This document shows positions 16,698 through 24,788 of a stretch of DNA of 39,769 nucleotides, one piece after another. This DNA is from Desulfotomaculaceae bacterium (lineage in GTDB: Bacteria > Bacillota > Desulfotomaculia > Desulfotomaculales > Pelotomaculaceae). The stretch is taken from assembly GCA_028709235.1 (NCBI GenBank), contig JAQVXL010000013.1, positions 1-39,769 on the forward strand, in the 5' to 3' direction. Positions within the stretch are counted from its first letter, which is position 1, and each line of letters opens with the position of its first letter. The translations under genes were made by a program, and so were the position numbers. The notes under the pieces were generated by a model. The model did no database searches, was not told where the DNA came from, and worked only from the letters and a program-made list of their open reading frames with translations.

Positions 16698-17567
16698 CTA
16701 TGGTATTACTTTCGTCAGGGGGTATTCGATGATATCCTGCGCTCCCACCCTTTTCAACGCAGGTATCAAATCCCTCACCTGTTTTTCCTCAAGTATTACC
16801 TCGATCGCAACCCAATTGCTGTGTACCAGCTGTGAGACAGTGGGCTGTTTCATTGCGGGCAGCACATCCAGGATCGCATCTAGCTTTTCACCGGGCACAT
16901 TCATTTTCAGACCCACTTTTGACCTGGCTCGCAACGCGCCCTGGAGTAAGACAGCCAGGCTCTGCAATTTCTCCTTTTTCCAGGGGTCTCCCCAGGCAGC
17001 AGTATTAGCATGCAGTTTTGTTGTGGATTCCAAAATAGTCGTTAAAATACGAAGGTTATTGGCTTTGATGGAACTGCCCGTTTCCGTTATGTCAGCAATA
17101 GCATCGACTAAATGCGGCACTTTCACTTCTGTAGCGCCATAAGAAAATTCGACGGAGGCGCTAACCCCGTTATTTTTCAGGTAATTCTGGGTGACTCTTA
17201 CCAGTTCTGTGGCAATTCTCTTGCCGTTTAGATCAGATACTTTTATAATATCGCTGTCTTTAGCGACGGCAATTACAAGGCGTATCGGGTTTGAAGTACT
17301 CTTGGCATAGATCAGATCGGCCACTTCAACCACATCAGCTTCATTTTCCAGGATCCAGTCCAGTCCGCTTATACCCGCGTCAAGCACGCCTTCAGCCACA
17401 TACCTGGGAATTTCCTGGGCCCTCATCAGAATTATCTCCAACTCCGGGTCATTTACCACCGGGAAATAGGAGCGTGAGCGCACATTAATTGCAAAACCGG
17501 CCTGTTTAAAAAGGCTAAAGGTCGCCTCCTGCAGGCTTCCTTTGGGCAAGCCTAACCTCAATTTCAA
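16698..17567 (-). CDS. hisG: ATP phosphoribosyltransferase, long form
   Basis: HisG joins ATP and PRPP in the first, feedback-regulated step of histidine synthesis. At 289 residues it is the long form with its own C-terminal regulatory domain (about 210-289, including PGEKLDAILDVLPAMKQPT and a final VGAQDIIEYPLTKVIP), so it would not need HisZ. The N-terminal catalytic part starts KLRLGLPKGSL and has GVLDAGISGLDWI. The start is TTG with GAGGAGG nine bases upstream. No other his gene is in the window, so it stands apart from any his operon, and it has its own terminator. Confidence 0.94.
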   Translation of the reverse strand: MKLRLGLPKGSLQEATFSLFKQAGFAINVRSRSYFPVVNDPELEIILMRAQEIPRYVAEGVLDAGISGLDWILENEADVVEVADLIYAKSTSNPIRLVIAVAKDSDIIKVSDLNGKRIATELVRVTQNYLKNNGVSASVEFSYGATEVKVPHLVDAIADITETGSSIKANNLRILTTILESTTKLHANTAAWGDPWKKEKLQSLAVLLQGALRARSKVGLKMNVPGEKLDAILDVLPAMKQPTVSQLVHSNWVAIEVILEEKQVRDLIPALKRVGAQDIIEYPLTKVIP

Positions 17568-17663
17568 CTTTCTTTTCCTCCTCTGTAATTACCGGTATTG
17601 TTTTCATTGTAAAAGTATACCTGCAAGAATTTCTGGTGTCAAGACCGGCATCACAGTAAAAAT

Positions 17664-18821
17664 TCACGGAATAATTAATATCTGCCCGGGGTAGATCATG
17701 CCGGCAACAGGAATCCTGTTTAACTCGGCGATAGCTGTTTCAGTTGTCCGGTAACGTAAGGCCAGACCGTATAATGTTTCACCCGGTCTTACTACATGTA
17801 TAGTCCTCCCCGCGGGAGTCAGCAGCCATACCTGGACCGCACCGTCAGACGTGCCCAACCCCAGCAGCCCGGCACTGCTTAAAGCCAGGTCATATACCGG
17901 ACTGCCGGTACTTACAGCCCAGTCCGGCGAAGGGCCTGCTACCGGTGCTGTAAAACCGAAAAGAAAACCTTCTGGAGTTCCTGCAATAAGTGTATCCTGG
18001 TTTCCTCCGGCTATCATCCCGGCAGTCAAAGCAGGTACAAGATTGCCCAGGTTGTCAGAAGTAAGAATGTTGGTCAGCTGATCGTTAATTCCAACTATTC
18101 TTACCGCGCCGTCCCCTCCGCCCCAGGCAATTTCTTCGGCAACCGGTTCTCTTAATTCGCCGGCCGCGAGTGATGTAACAGATACCGGCAAATTTGGCTC
18201 TGCCGGTCCTTCTGCAAAACCTCTTTCAGTAAAGGTCAAAGTCAAAAGACCGGAAGCGCTGTTATTCTTAAAAGCTGCCGCAATCAGCGGTAGATTTCCT
18301 GCTCCTCTGTCCAGGACTGTTACTTTTTGAGCCGATCCCGGCAATATCCTTAGAGCCAGTAATTCCAGCCTGATTTCTGTTGGTGTTTCTTCTGCCAGCC
18401 TGTACATATAAAGCGTCTGCCTCCCTTCAGACGCCGCGATAACTTCATCCCTGCCGTCACCGTCGATGTCGGCAATAGCAAGATCAATAAAAAGCGCGCC
18501 TGGCTCAGGTTCTGTTTCAAATACCCTTGTCAGCGTCCCATCCCGTATGCCGAAAACAACAACTCTGTCCGCCAGACCTGTAACGATATACTGCGGTGGA
18601 GTTATTGCCAATCCCACCGCCATGCTTAACACCCGCGCGCCCACATCTGCAGCGCTGATAAGCGTGTATTCCGTGTTTGCCGCAGGAGCAAACAGATAAA
18701 TTACGCTACCCGCCGCCGCGACAAGATCAGACCGGCTACTGATGATATTTCCCCAGGCGACCATTACTGAATTATTAAGATTCGTCTGAGACCATATTTG
18801 TTTAGCTTTTATTGTTGGCAT
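17664..18821 (-). CDS. Beta-propeller (FG-GAP-like) protein with C-terminal LysM
   Basis: The product (385 residues from the ATG at 18821, which has AAGGGATGG just upstream) has two parts. Residues 1 to about 335 are repetitive, short-strand beta sequence with a calcium-binding FG-GAP/VCBS-type motif (IADIDGDGRDEVIAA), suggesting a propeller. Residues about 340-385 are a LysM domain (HVVRPGETLYGLALRYRTTETAIAELN, split: HVVRPGETLYGLA, RYRTTETAIAELN) ending YPGQILIIP, which binds peptidoglycan. No signal peptide is visible: the N terminus is polar (MPTIKAKQIWSQTNLNNS). It could be a spore-coat or cortex-associated protein delivered from the mother cell, but that is inference. Confidence 0.8.
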   Translation of the reverse strand: MPTIKAKQIWSQTNLNNSVMVAWGNIISSRSDLVAAAGSVIYLFAPAANTEYTLISAADVGARVLSMAVGLAITPPQYIVTGLADRVVVFGIRDGTLTRVFETEPEPGALFIDLAIADIDGDGRDEVIAASEGRQTLYMYRLAEETPTEIRLELLALRILPGSAQKVTVLDRGAGNLPLIAAAFKNNSASGLLTLTFTERGFAEGPAEPNLPVSVTSLAAGELREPVAEEIAWGGGDGAVRIVGINDQLTNILTSDNLGNLVPALTAGMIAGGNQDTLIAGTPEGFLFGFTAPVAGPSPDWAVSTGSPVYDLALSSAGLLGLGTSDGAVQVWLLTPAGRTIHVVRPGETLYGLALRYRTTETAIAELNRIPVAGMIYPGQILIIP

Positions 18822-18904
18822 ACAAACCATCCCTTTATAATTTTAATTTAAATGTATGCTCTATTTTTTTAAAAATAAGCTTAATATTTTTTGTGCCAGA
18901 CAAA

Positions 18905-18935
18905 AAACGAAAACCGGTCAATGGACCGGTTAGAA
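18905..18935 (-). terminator. Terminator of the AbrB-like gene
   Basis: AACCGGTC (18912-18919) and GACCGGTT (18924-18931) form a perfect 8-bp stem around AATG. Read on the minus strand the stem is followed by TTCGTTTTTTG. It lies about 110 bases after the stop of the regulator gene at 19046. The rest of 18822-19045 is AT-rich without a gene. Confidence 0.75.
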
Positions 18936-19045
18936 AAAGTTTTATACTTAACAGCATATTACGGTTAATAAAATACTACCATGTAAATTAAATAACAAGA
19001 ATTAACGTGAGCCATAAAAATATGTTTATACTAATTTTGCCAAGT

Positions 19046-19231
19046 TTAAACAGCTTTATATATCAAGTTATCTGATGTTACCAGATCTGCCTTTTCGATT
19101 TTTTTCATGATCAACATGCCGCCTTGAATTTCAAATATAATATCATTTCCTCCTTTGATATTAAGAAATTTCATAATCGAGCGCGGTATGGTGATCTTAC
19201 CGTCGGGAGACAAATAGGATAATTTTGTCAT
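19046..19231 (-). CDS. SpoVT/AbrB-type DNA-binding regulator
   Basis: The 61-residue protein is a single swapped-hairpin AbrB domain: YLSPDGKITIPRSIMKFLNIKGGNDIIFEI (split: LSPDGKITIPRSI, KFLNIKGGNDIIFEI) followed by a short tail. Proteins of this size act as dimeric transition-state regulators or as antitoxins. No toxin-like gene is adjacent: the divergent neighbour is an aminotransferase, and the downstream gene is the propeller/LysM protein, separated by a terminator. The ATG is preceded by AAGGAAG. It may regulate the aminotransferase from the 198-base divergent intergenic region, which is inference. Confidence 0.85.
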   Translation of the reverse strand: MTKLSYLSPDGKITIPRSIMKFLNIKGGNDIIFEIQGGMLIMKKIEKADLVTSDNLIYKAV

Positions 19232-19429
19232 TTTCCACTTCCTTTTTTGCTTTGATAACCGCCGGCCTTTTCATTATAATTTACCCAACAGGTTATAACC
19301 AGAGTGTATTATTGTCGTGATATGTCGCTTTTTGCTTGAGCCTTATGACATAATAACTTTTACTTGAAATTATTTTTAGATAGTATAAGATACCAGAAAA
19401 AGAGCTTAATTATCAAAAGGGGGATCCCA

Positions 19430-20620
19430 ATGGCAATATCCAAGAAAATAGAAAAATTAATTACCGGCGCTTCCTGGATCCGTAAAATGTTCGAAGAAGG
19501 CGAAAAGCTCAGAAAAATTTATGGCAATGAAAAAGTTTACGACTTCACCCTTGGCAATCCTGAACTTGAACCACCGGCAGCGTTTAAGGAAGCTTTAAAA
19601 GAAATTGCCATGAAACCTGTTCCGGGCATGCACCGTTATATGAGCAACGCCGGCTACCAGGAAACACGCCAGGCCGTGGCGGAGGTGCTGGCGGAGCAGA
19701 CCGGCCTTTCATTAGAAGCAAATCACATCATAATGACCTGCGGCGCCGGCGCCGCGATGAATATAGTTTTAAAATCAATTCTTGATCCCGGCGACGAAGT
19801 AATTATTTTATCTCCTTTCTTTGTCGAGTACAAATTCTATATAGACAACCACGGCGGTATACCTAAAGTGGCGCCCACAAAGAAAGATTTCACGCTGGAT
19901 ATAGACGCCATACGCAGCGCCATAACCTCCCGGACCAAAGGGATCATTATTAACTCACCCAATAATCCGACCGGGGTAGTTTATAACGAGGAATCTCTAA
20001 AGGAAATGGGCCGGATGCTTGCAGATATGGAGAATAAATGTGGCAGCCAAATATTTGTCATATCTGATGAGCCATACGCCAAGATAATATATGACGGTCT
20101 GGCTCTGCCCAGCATATTCAACTGCGTCAAAAACAGCATCATCGTCACTTCACACAGCAAAGACCTGGCACTGCCGGGAGAGCGTATCGGTTATGCAGCT
20201 TTATCACCGCTTATTGAAAACGCCGGGTTGCTGATGGAAGCGCTGGTCTTCTGTAACCGCACCCTTGGTTTTGTCAACGCGCCGGCGCTGATGCAGCGCC
20301 TCGTGACCGGCCTGCAGCATGAAAGTGTGGATATAGCCGGGTACCGGGAAAAGAGGGACATCCTATATGATGGTTTAACCGCCCTTGGTTTCAAAATGGT
20401 TAAACCCCAGGGCGCCTTTTACTTTTTCCCTGAATCCCCACTGCCGGATGATGTTGAATTTGTCATGGCTGCCAAAAAACACAACATCCTGCTTGTACCC
20501 GGCAGCGGTTTTGGCGCGCCGGGGTATTTCCGCATCTCTTACTGCATAGATAAGCAGATTATCCTTAATTCACTGCCGGCTTTTAAAACCCTGGCCGCTG
20601 AATTGGGCATGACCGGGTAA
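19430..20620 (+). CDS. Class I/II PLP-dependent aminotransferase
   Basis: I choose the ATG at 19430 behind AAAAGGGGGATCCCA; the frame is open further upstream but has no ribosome site there. The 396-residue protein has the fold-type I landmarks NSPNNPTGVVY, SDEPYAK and the PLP lysine in SHSKDLALPGERIGY, ending with FRISYCID. It is close to the aspartate/aromatic aminotransferase group that Clostridia use for amino acid synthesis or degradation, but substrate specificity cannot be read from sequence. It is monocistronic, between the divergent AbrB-like gene and a strong hairpin. Confidence 0.9.
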   Translation: MAISKKIEKLITGASWIRKMFEEGEKLRKIYGNEKVYDFTLGNPELEPPAAFKEALKEIAMKPVPGMHRYMSNAGYQETRQAVAEVLAEQTGLSLEANHIIMTCGAGAAMNIVLKSILDPGDEVIILSPFFVEYKFYIDNHGGIPKVAPTKKDFTLDIDAIRSAITSRTKGIIINSPNNPTGVVYNEESLKEMGRMLADMENKCGSQIFVISDEPYAKIIYDGLALPSIFNCVKNSIIVTSHSKDLALPGERIGYAALSPLIENAGLLMEALVFCNRTLGFVNAPALMQRLVTGLQHESVDIAGYREKRDILYDGLTALGFKMVKPQGAFYFFPESPLPDDVEFVMAAKKHNILLVPGSGFGAPGYFRISYCIDKQIILNSLPAFKTLAAELGMTG

Positions 20621-20651
20621 GACCAAACAAAACATCTTTTTCTTAAAACTA

Positions 20652-20680
20652 ACTGAACCCAGGTTAAACCTGGGTTCAGT
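20652..20680. terminator. Perfect 13-bp hairpin after the aminotransferase
   Basis: ACTGAACCCAGGT and ACCTGGGTTCAGT are perfect complements around TAA. The plus side lacks a T-tract; the minus side has TTAGTTTTAAG. It stands 31 bases after the aminotransferase stop. A second small hairpin with CTTTT follows at about 20777-20798. It probably separates the aminotransferase from the convergent DUF456 gene. Confidence 0.6.
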
Positions 20681-20810
20681 GCTCGTACATTAATTTTCAT
20701 GGTATTGAAACTACCTGGTATATATGAGGTCTTGGAACCTAGTCGTGAATCGTGAGTTCTCCCTGTATTTCTGTAGAGCGGGATTTGTCTCGCCTTTTAT
20801 ATAGACCTGA

Positions 20811-21290
20811 TTATAATACTGCCATAAAGAACCACACAATCATAACGATCTCTATCGCCAGCTTAATTACAAACCCGCCAAGCAAACCGACCAAAGTCCC
20901 CACACCAACCCTGAAAGCTTTTTCCAGAGTATTATTCACATACAGTTCCCCGGCCACAGCCCCCAGGAAAGGGCCAAATATAAGGCCAAAAGGCCCCATC
21001 AGAAATAGTCCCAGCAAAGCGCCGATGACGCTGCCCCAAACAGCTTCTTTCGAACCGCCGTAACGGCTGACACCCCATACCCCGGCAATATAATCAACGA
21101 AAAATATTAACGCTACCGCCAGGCCCTGGCCAAGAAAGAAGGTCCAGGGCAGGTTATTAAAATCTACTATCAAGCCGTATAATAACATGCCCAGCCAGAT
21201 TAAAGGCGCACCCGGCAACACCGGCAGCACAGTACCGGCTATACCCACTATGAAGAACAAAACCGCTACGATCATTCCAAAAATGGACAT
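20811..21290 (-). CDS. DUF456 membrane protein
   Basis: The 159-residue protein is strongly hydrophobic with about four to five membrane segments and glycine-rich helices (VGIAGTVLPVLPGAPLIWLGML, split: VGIAGTVLPVLPGAP, LIWLGML; GPFGLIFGPFLGAVAGEL). The PVLPGAP segment and G-rich second half are the DUF456 pattern. Function is unknown. The ATG is preceded by an AGAGAGGGG site. Neighbours give no functional hint; the gene upstream on the same strand is also a small membrane protein, with a hairpin between them. Confidence 0.85.
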   Translation of the reverse strand: MSIFGMIVAVLFFIVGIAGTVLPVLPGAPLIWLGMLLYGLIVDFNNLPWTFFLGQGLAVALIFFVDYIAGVWGVSRYGGSKEAVWGSVIGALLGLFLMGPFGLIFGPFLGAVAGELYVNNTLEKAFRVGVGTLVGLLGGFVIKLAIEIVMIVWFFMAVL

Positions 21291-21325
21291 GGTATTACAC
21301 CCCTCTCTATTATTCTAATTTATTA

Positions 21326-21358
21326 TACGATAAAAAAGACCACTTTAAGTGGCCTTTT
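21326..21358 (-). terminator. Terminator between two small minus-strand genes
   Basis: A GACCACTT / AAGTGGCC-type stem with one mismatch is flanked on the minus-strand 3' side by CTTTTTTATC. It follows the stop of the 64-residue gene at 21373 by 15 bases. Confidence 0.6.
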
Positions 21359-21372
21359 CTATATTTATCTTA

Positions 21373-21567
21373 CTATATTACATCACTGGTTAAATCTATG
21401 TCCATTGTCTTCCGCTTCCGCTTCCGTATAATGCCTTTAACCCTGCCGGCTGCCTTATCGGCATATTCAGCGGCAGATTCACCTTTGCAGTGCCTGCTGA
21501 TTTTTGATAGAGCAATAAACGCAAGCGCGGCCGCGCCAATCTTGGCCATAGTGCGATACGAGAACAT
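21373..21567 (-). CDS. Small protein with one N-terminal hydrophobic helix
   Basis: The 64-residue ORF has an excellent ribosome site (AAGGGGGCGCCGTT before ATG). Residues about 6-21 (TMAKIGAAALAFIALS) form a hydrophobic helix. A highly basic stretch (GRVKGIIRKRKRKT, 41-54) and an acidic tail follow, suggesting membrane anchoring with a cytoplasmic basic tail. I do not recognise a family. It has its own terminator downstream. Confidence 0.6.
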   Translation of the reverse strand: MFSYRTMAKIGAAALAFIALSKISRHCKGESAAEYADKAAGRVKGIIRKRKRKTMDIDLTSDVI

Positions 21568-21648
21568 AACGGCGCCCCCTTATAAGCTTGATATATATTT
21601 ATTATTACCGGAAGCGATCTATGTATTCACTTTAATTTAAACACAGAC

Positions 21649-22587
21649 CTATCGCTTTTTAGCAAATATTATCTGTTTATCGTTTGCTGAATCAAGATTG
21701 ACATCGTAAAAACCCGCGTCTGAAAGCCATTGTCCATACTCATCATAAGTCCAGGCCCCGCCGTTCACGGAGCTTACAAGCATATTCACTCCGAAAACAG
21801 CCGCCGTTACGCCGGTCCCCCTGACAAAATCGAGAATTGCTATTCTCCCATTGGGCTGAAGGACTTGCGCAGCCATTTTAAACAAATTTCTGTTTTGATG
21901 TTCGCCGTAAATGTGACATATGTTACCTAAAAACACGAGTGAAAAAGGACCTGCAGGCAGTCCCTGGTTAAAATCACCGGCAACCATTTCTATTTTTTCC
22001 TCACCCCTTAGAAAGTCAGACATATATTCAACAACTTCAGGGGTGTCCAACACTGTCACATTGGCGCCCAAGTCAGCAAATGCTTTCGCGTAAGTGAGCG
22101 GTCCCCCGCCGACATCCAGCACCTTTGCGCCCTGGCCTATTCCCTCAAGACATAGTCCTGTTACCGCAGGTGCATGCTGCCTGGCGCTGAGGCTCATGGC
22201 GGACATGAAATACTGAGTTTTTTCGCGATTCTTGTCTTTAGGGTGAGCCTTGCCTGTAAATATTACTTCCGGCAGGGTTAGCCATGACCTGATTACATGG
22301 TAGCGGTGCATGAACGAGAAACCCTTATAAACCTGTGATCCGGTGTTATAAAATATTTCCCGGGCTTCGCTGCTCAGCGTGAGCCGGCCATTTTCTTTCG
22401 TCAGGTATCCCAGTGTCTTCAAGGCTTCCGTGACGACCCACACCGCCCGCGTGTCGGCGCCCATCAGCCTGGCCAGCTCAGCCGCGGACATCGGCTTATT
22501 GTTAAGATTTTCAATGATACCCGTCTCAACTGCCGCGGCCAGGGTTAATAATTCTCGCGGCACCACAAACGCAGATTCATCCATCAT
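21649..22587 (-). CDS. SAM-dependent methyltransferase with winged-helix domain
   Basis: The 312-residue protein has the class seen in plant-type O-methyltransferases and hydroxyneurosporene methyltransferase. An N-terminal winged-helix dimerisation domain (about 15-80, MSAAELARLMGADTRAV and LGYLTKENGRLTLS) precedes a Rossmann SAM domain with motif I VLDVGGGPLTYAKAFA and VTVLDTPEV. Its substrate is unknown. AAGGAG lies ahead of the tandem ATG ATG start. It is 25 bases downstream of cwlD on the same strand, and close to a prenyl synthase, UbiA and reductase gene group, so a quinone or lipid substrate is possible but not shown. Confidence 0.85.
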   Translation of the reverse strand: MMDESAFVVPRELLTLAAAVETGIIENLNNKPMSAAELARLMGADTRAVWVVTEALKTLGYLTKENGRLTLSSEAREIFYNTGSQVYKGFSFMHRYHVIRSWLTLPEVIFTGKAHPKDKNREKTQYFMSAMSLSARQHAPAVTGLCLEGIGQGAKVLDVGGGPLTYAKAFADLGANVTVLDTPEVVEYMSDFLRGEEKIEMVAGDFNQGLPAGPFSLVFLGNICHIYGEHQNRNLFKMAAQVLQPNGRIAILDFVRGTGVTAAVFGVNMLVSSVNGGAWTYDEYGQWLSDAGFYDVNLDSANDKQIIFAKKR

Positions 22588-22612
22588 TTATTTCGCTCCT
22601 TAATTAATCTAT

Positions 22613-23374
22613 TCAAGGTTCAAGCATAGCCTGTGTCATCGCCGGCCTGACATCAGCCAGGTAGCGGGCCGTGCCGGCGTATATAGACCAGGCTATTTTG
22701 TTCTGATAAACGGGGTCCAGCATTAGTTTTTCTTCGCCGGGGTTAGTAATAAAACCTATTTCAACAATAACGCTGGGCATTTTTGTCATCCTGTTAGCGA
22801 AATAATCCACCTGTTTGGCTTGACGGCCGGGGTTTTCCAAAAAATTGTTTAATTCCTTCTGAATGGACATGGCCAGTTTTTTGCTCTCTTCCGACCCCGG
22901 TTGAGAAAATGTCTGTGCCCCGCGTTCCCGCTTGTCTGGAAAACTGTTAACATGTATACTCAAAAAAATATCCGCGTTATTTTGATTGGCCAACTCCACC
23001 CGCCTGGTCAAATCCTGCACCTTAATTTTATGAAGGTTGTTCAACTCCGGCTCGCTCAGGTCCCGGTCACTCTCCCTTGTCAGTAATACTTGCGCGCCGG
23101 ATTGGCGCATAATGTCAGCCAGTTTCATGGAAACCTCAAGCACGATATCCTTTTCGAGCACGCTATTGCTTCCCAGGGCGCCCGGGTCCACTCCCCCGTG
23201 GCCGGGGTCTATAACGACCAGTTTATTTGCCATTACCCAGGACAACGTTGAAATATATTGCTCCTCATATCGGGTTGATAGAGGCTTATAACAGCCCAGA
23301 AAGATGATCAGAAGCAGCATTAAAATCAAAACGCTGCTTTTTTTTAGTTTAATCGTGCGCAGCATAACAGTCAA
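22613..23374 (-). CDS. cwlD: N-acetylmuramoyl-L-alanine amidase, CwlD-like
   Basis: The 253-residue protein has an N-terminal membrane anchor or signal (about 12-30, SSVLILMLLLIIFLGC) and an Amidase_3 domain. The zinc ligands are visible as H in DPGHGG, E in VLEKDI and H in SIHVNSF, with the catalytic glutamate in VEIGFITN. CwlD with this layout makes muramic-delta-lactam in the spore cortex, needed for germination. Start TTG with AGGAA about eight bases before; the ATG three codons later is possible. It could instead be a general cell-wall amidase, but the size, anchor and single domain favour CwlD. Confidence 0.82.
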   Translation of the reverse strand: MTVMLRTIKLKKSSVLILMLLLIIFLGCYKPLSTRYEEQYISTLSWVMANKLVVIDPGHGGVDPGALGSNSVLEKDIVLEVSMKLADIMRQSGAQVLLTRESDRDLSEPELNNLHKIKVQDLTRRVELANQNNADIFLSIHVNSFPDKRERGAQTFSQPGSEESKKLAMSIQKELNNFLENPGRQAKQVDYFANRMTKMPSVIVEIGFITNPGEEKLMLDPVYQNKIAWSIYAGTARYLADVRPAMTQAMLEP

Positions 23375-23530
23375 TTACGGATTCCTGCCTTTCTAAGAAT
23401 TTGGTACAACCTTTTCCAGATCAAGCTTTACTCGCTCTATTTTAGAAAGGTATGCCGGTTTTTTTTGAAATATGTTTGCCGGTTAGAACAGGTCCGTTTT
23501 GCATAGATTATTAGTTTTTGACACAATATA

Positions 23531-24529
23531 TTGATTATGCTAAAAGAGACAAAATCCGCAAACTATTTATCTGATAGAAACAATACGCATCTGAAGAACT
23601 TATACAAGCCGGTGCAAAAGGAAATAAATGATGTTGAAGAGATCCTGGAGCGGGTCTGCCGCTTGCCTGAACTGAAACCCCTGTTAAAAGGCGGCAAAAG
23701 GCTGCGTCCGGCGCTGGTTTTACTTTCCTCGCTCTTTGGACGCGGCCCCTGTCCGGATGTGACCAGGCTTGCCGTAGCAGTCGAAATACTGCACCTGTCC
23801 TCTTTAGTCCACGACGATATAATAGATTGTTCTTTAAATCGCCGTGGCAAGCCAACAATTAATCAGCTTTTTGGGGATCAAAGCGCCGTCCTGGTCGGGG
23901 ACTACCTCTATTTTCTTTTTTTAGAGCAAGCGGCAGAACTCGGTGAATACGTCCTGACATCTCTTTCCGGCGCTTTAAAGGATATGATCCGGGCAGAGTT
24001 TGATCAGCAGCGGGAGCTTTTTAACTATGAGGTTTACGAAAAAAAATATTTTAAAAGATCAGCGCAAAAAGCAGGAACATTCCTTTCCTGCTGCTGCAAA
24101 CTAGGCGCTATGCTGGCCGGCGCCCCGCCTAAAGCATTATGTTCCTTAGAAAAATTCGGCCTTTTTTTGGGGATATCTTTTCAGATTAAAGATGACCTGC
24201 TTGATTATCAGGGAAACCCTGCTGCCACCGGCAAGCCGGTTTCAAACGACATAAACCGGGGTGTATTCACGCTTCCTTTAATACATGCGCTAAAAAACAG
24301 TCCCAATAAAAATATCCTGCGAGGTTTAATTGGAAGCAGTAAGCTGCCGCTTTCTACGCTTGAATATATCATCAATGATATGCGCGAAACCGGCTCTCTG
24401 GATTATGCCGCGGGCATGGCCAAACGCTACGCCCTGCTGGCGGAGCGCGCACTTTCCTCACTGCCTGCAAACCCTGCCAGGGATAGCTTTTACTCTTTAG
24501 TCGAATTTGTAACAAAAAGAGATTTCTAA
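23531..24529 (+). CDS. Polyprenyl diphosphate synthase, second copy
   Basis: This is another apparently active trans-prenyl synthase (330-332 residues; TTG at 23531 or ATG at 23537, neither with a strong Shine-Dalgarno site). It has GGKRLRP, the first Asp-rich motif DDIID at 95-99 and the second DDLLD near residue 230 in FQIKDDLLDYQGN. It diverges strongly from the copy at 10730-11695. Being near a UbiA gene on the same strand suggests it supplies that prenyltransferase's chain. Product length cannot be read reliably from sequence. Confidence 0.88.
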   Translation: MIMLKETKSANYLSDRNNTHLKNLYKPVQKEINDVEEILERVCRLPELKPLLKGGKRLRPALVLLSSLFGRGPCPDVTRLAVAVEILHLSSLVHDDIIDCSLNRRGKPTINQLFGDQSAVLVGDYLYFLFLEQAAELGEYVLTSLSGALKDMIRAEFDQQRELFNYEVYEKKYFKRSAQKAGTFLSCCCKLGAMLAGAPPKALCSLEKFGLFLGISFQIKDDLLDYQGNPAATGKPVSNDINRGVFTLPLIHALKNSPNKNILRGLIGSSKLPLSTLEYIINDMRETGSLDYAAGMAKRYALLAERALSSLPANPARDSFYSLVEFVTKRDF

Positions 24530-24535
24530 AAACTA

Positions 24536-24750
24536 ATTCACAGGATTAATAGATTTTATTTATTAACAGGATTTTATAAATAATACTAGACCACCATACA
24601 ACTTGAGCGTTACCAGCAGAAGATGAAAATTTAGCGATGCAGGCGCTATTTCAATCGCACACGGTGCTTTAGCAACGGACTTATTAGAGCTTAGAAGTGT
24701 TACTTAGAAGTGTTACATTTGTGTGAATGGATCCTATAAATCCTGTTAAT
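24536..24750. repeat. 215-bp MITE-like sequence with 17-bp inverted ends
   Basis: ATTCACAGGATTAATAG (24536-24552) and CTATAAATCCTGTTAAT (24734-24750) are inverted copies matching at 15 of 17 positions. A further direct copy of the left motif (ATTAACAGGATTTTATA) begins near 24562. Inside, TTAGAAGTGTTAC is repeated directly at about 24688-24714. No ORF is present. The layout fits a decayed miniature inverted-repeat element in the gap between the prenyl synthase and UbiA genes; no clear target-site duplication is visible. Confidence 0.45.
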
Positions 24751-24788
24751 TTGTTTAGAAAGCTATTTAGAAGAAAGGAGGGTTTTTT

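Noticed and set aside
16437-16835. A 132-codon plus-strand ORF between the flavoprotein and hisG
   Set aside because: It runs through the hisG terminator hairpin and into hisG antisense, with no ribosome site.
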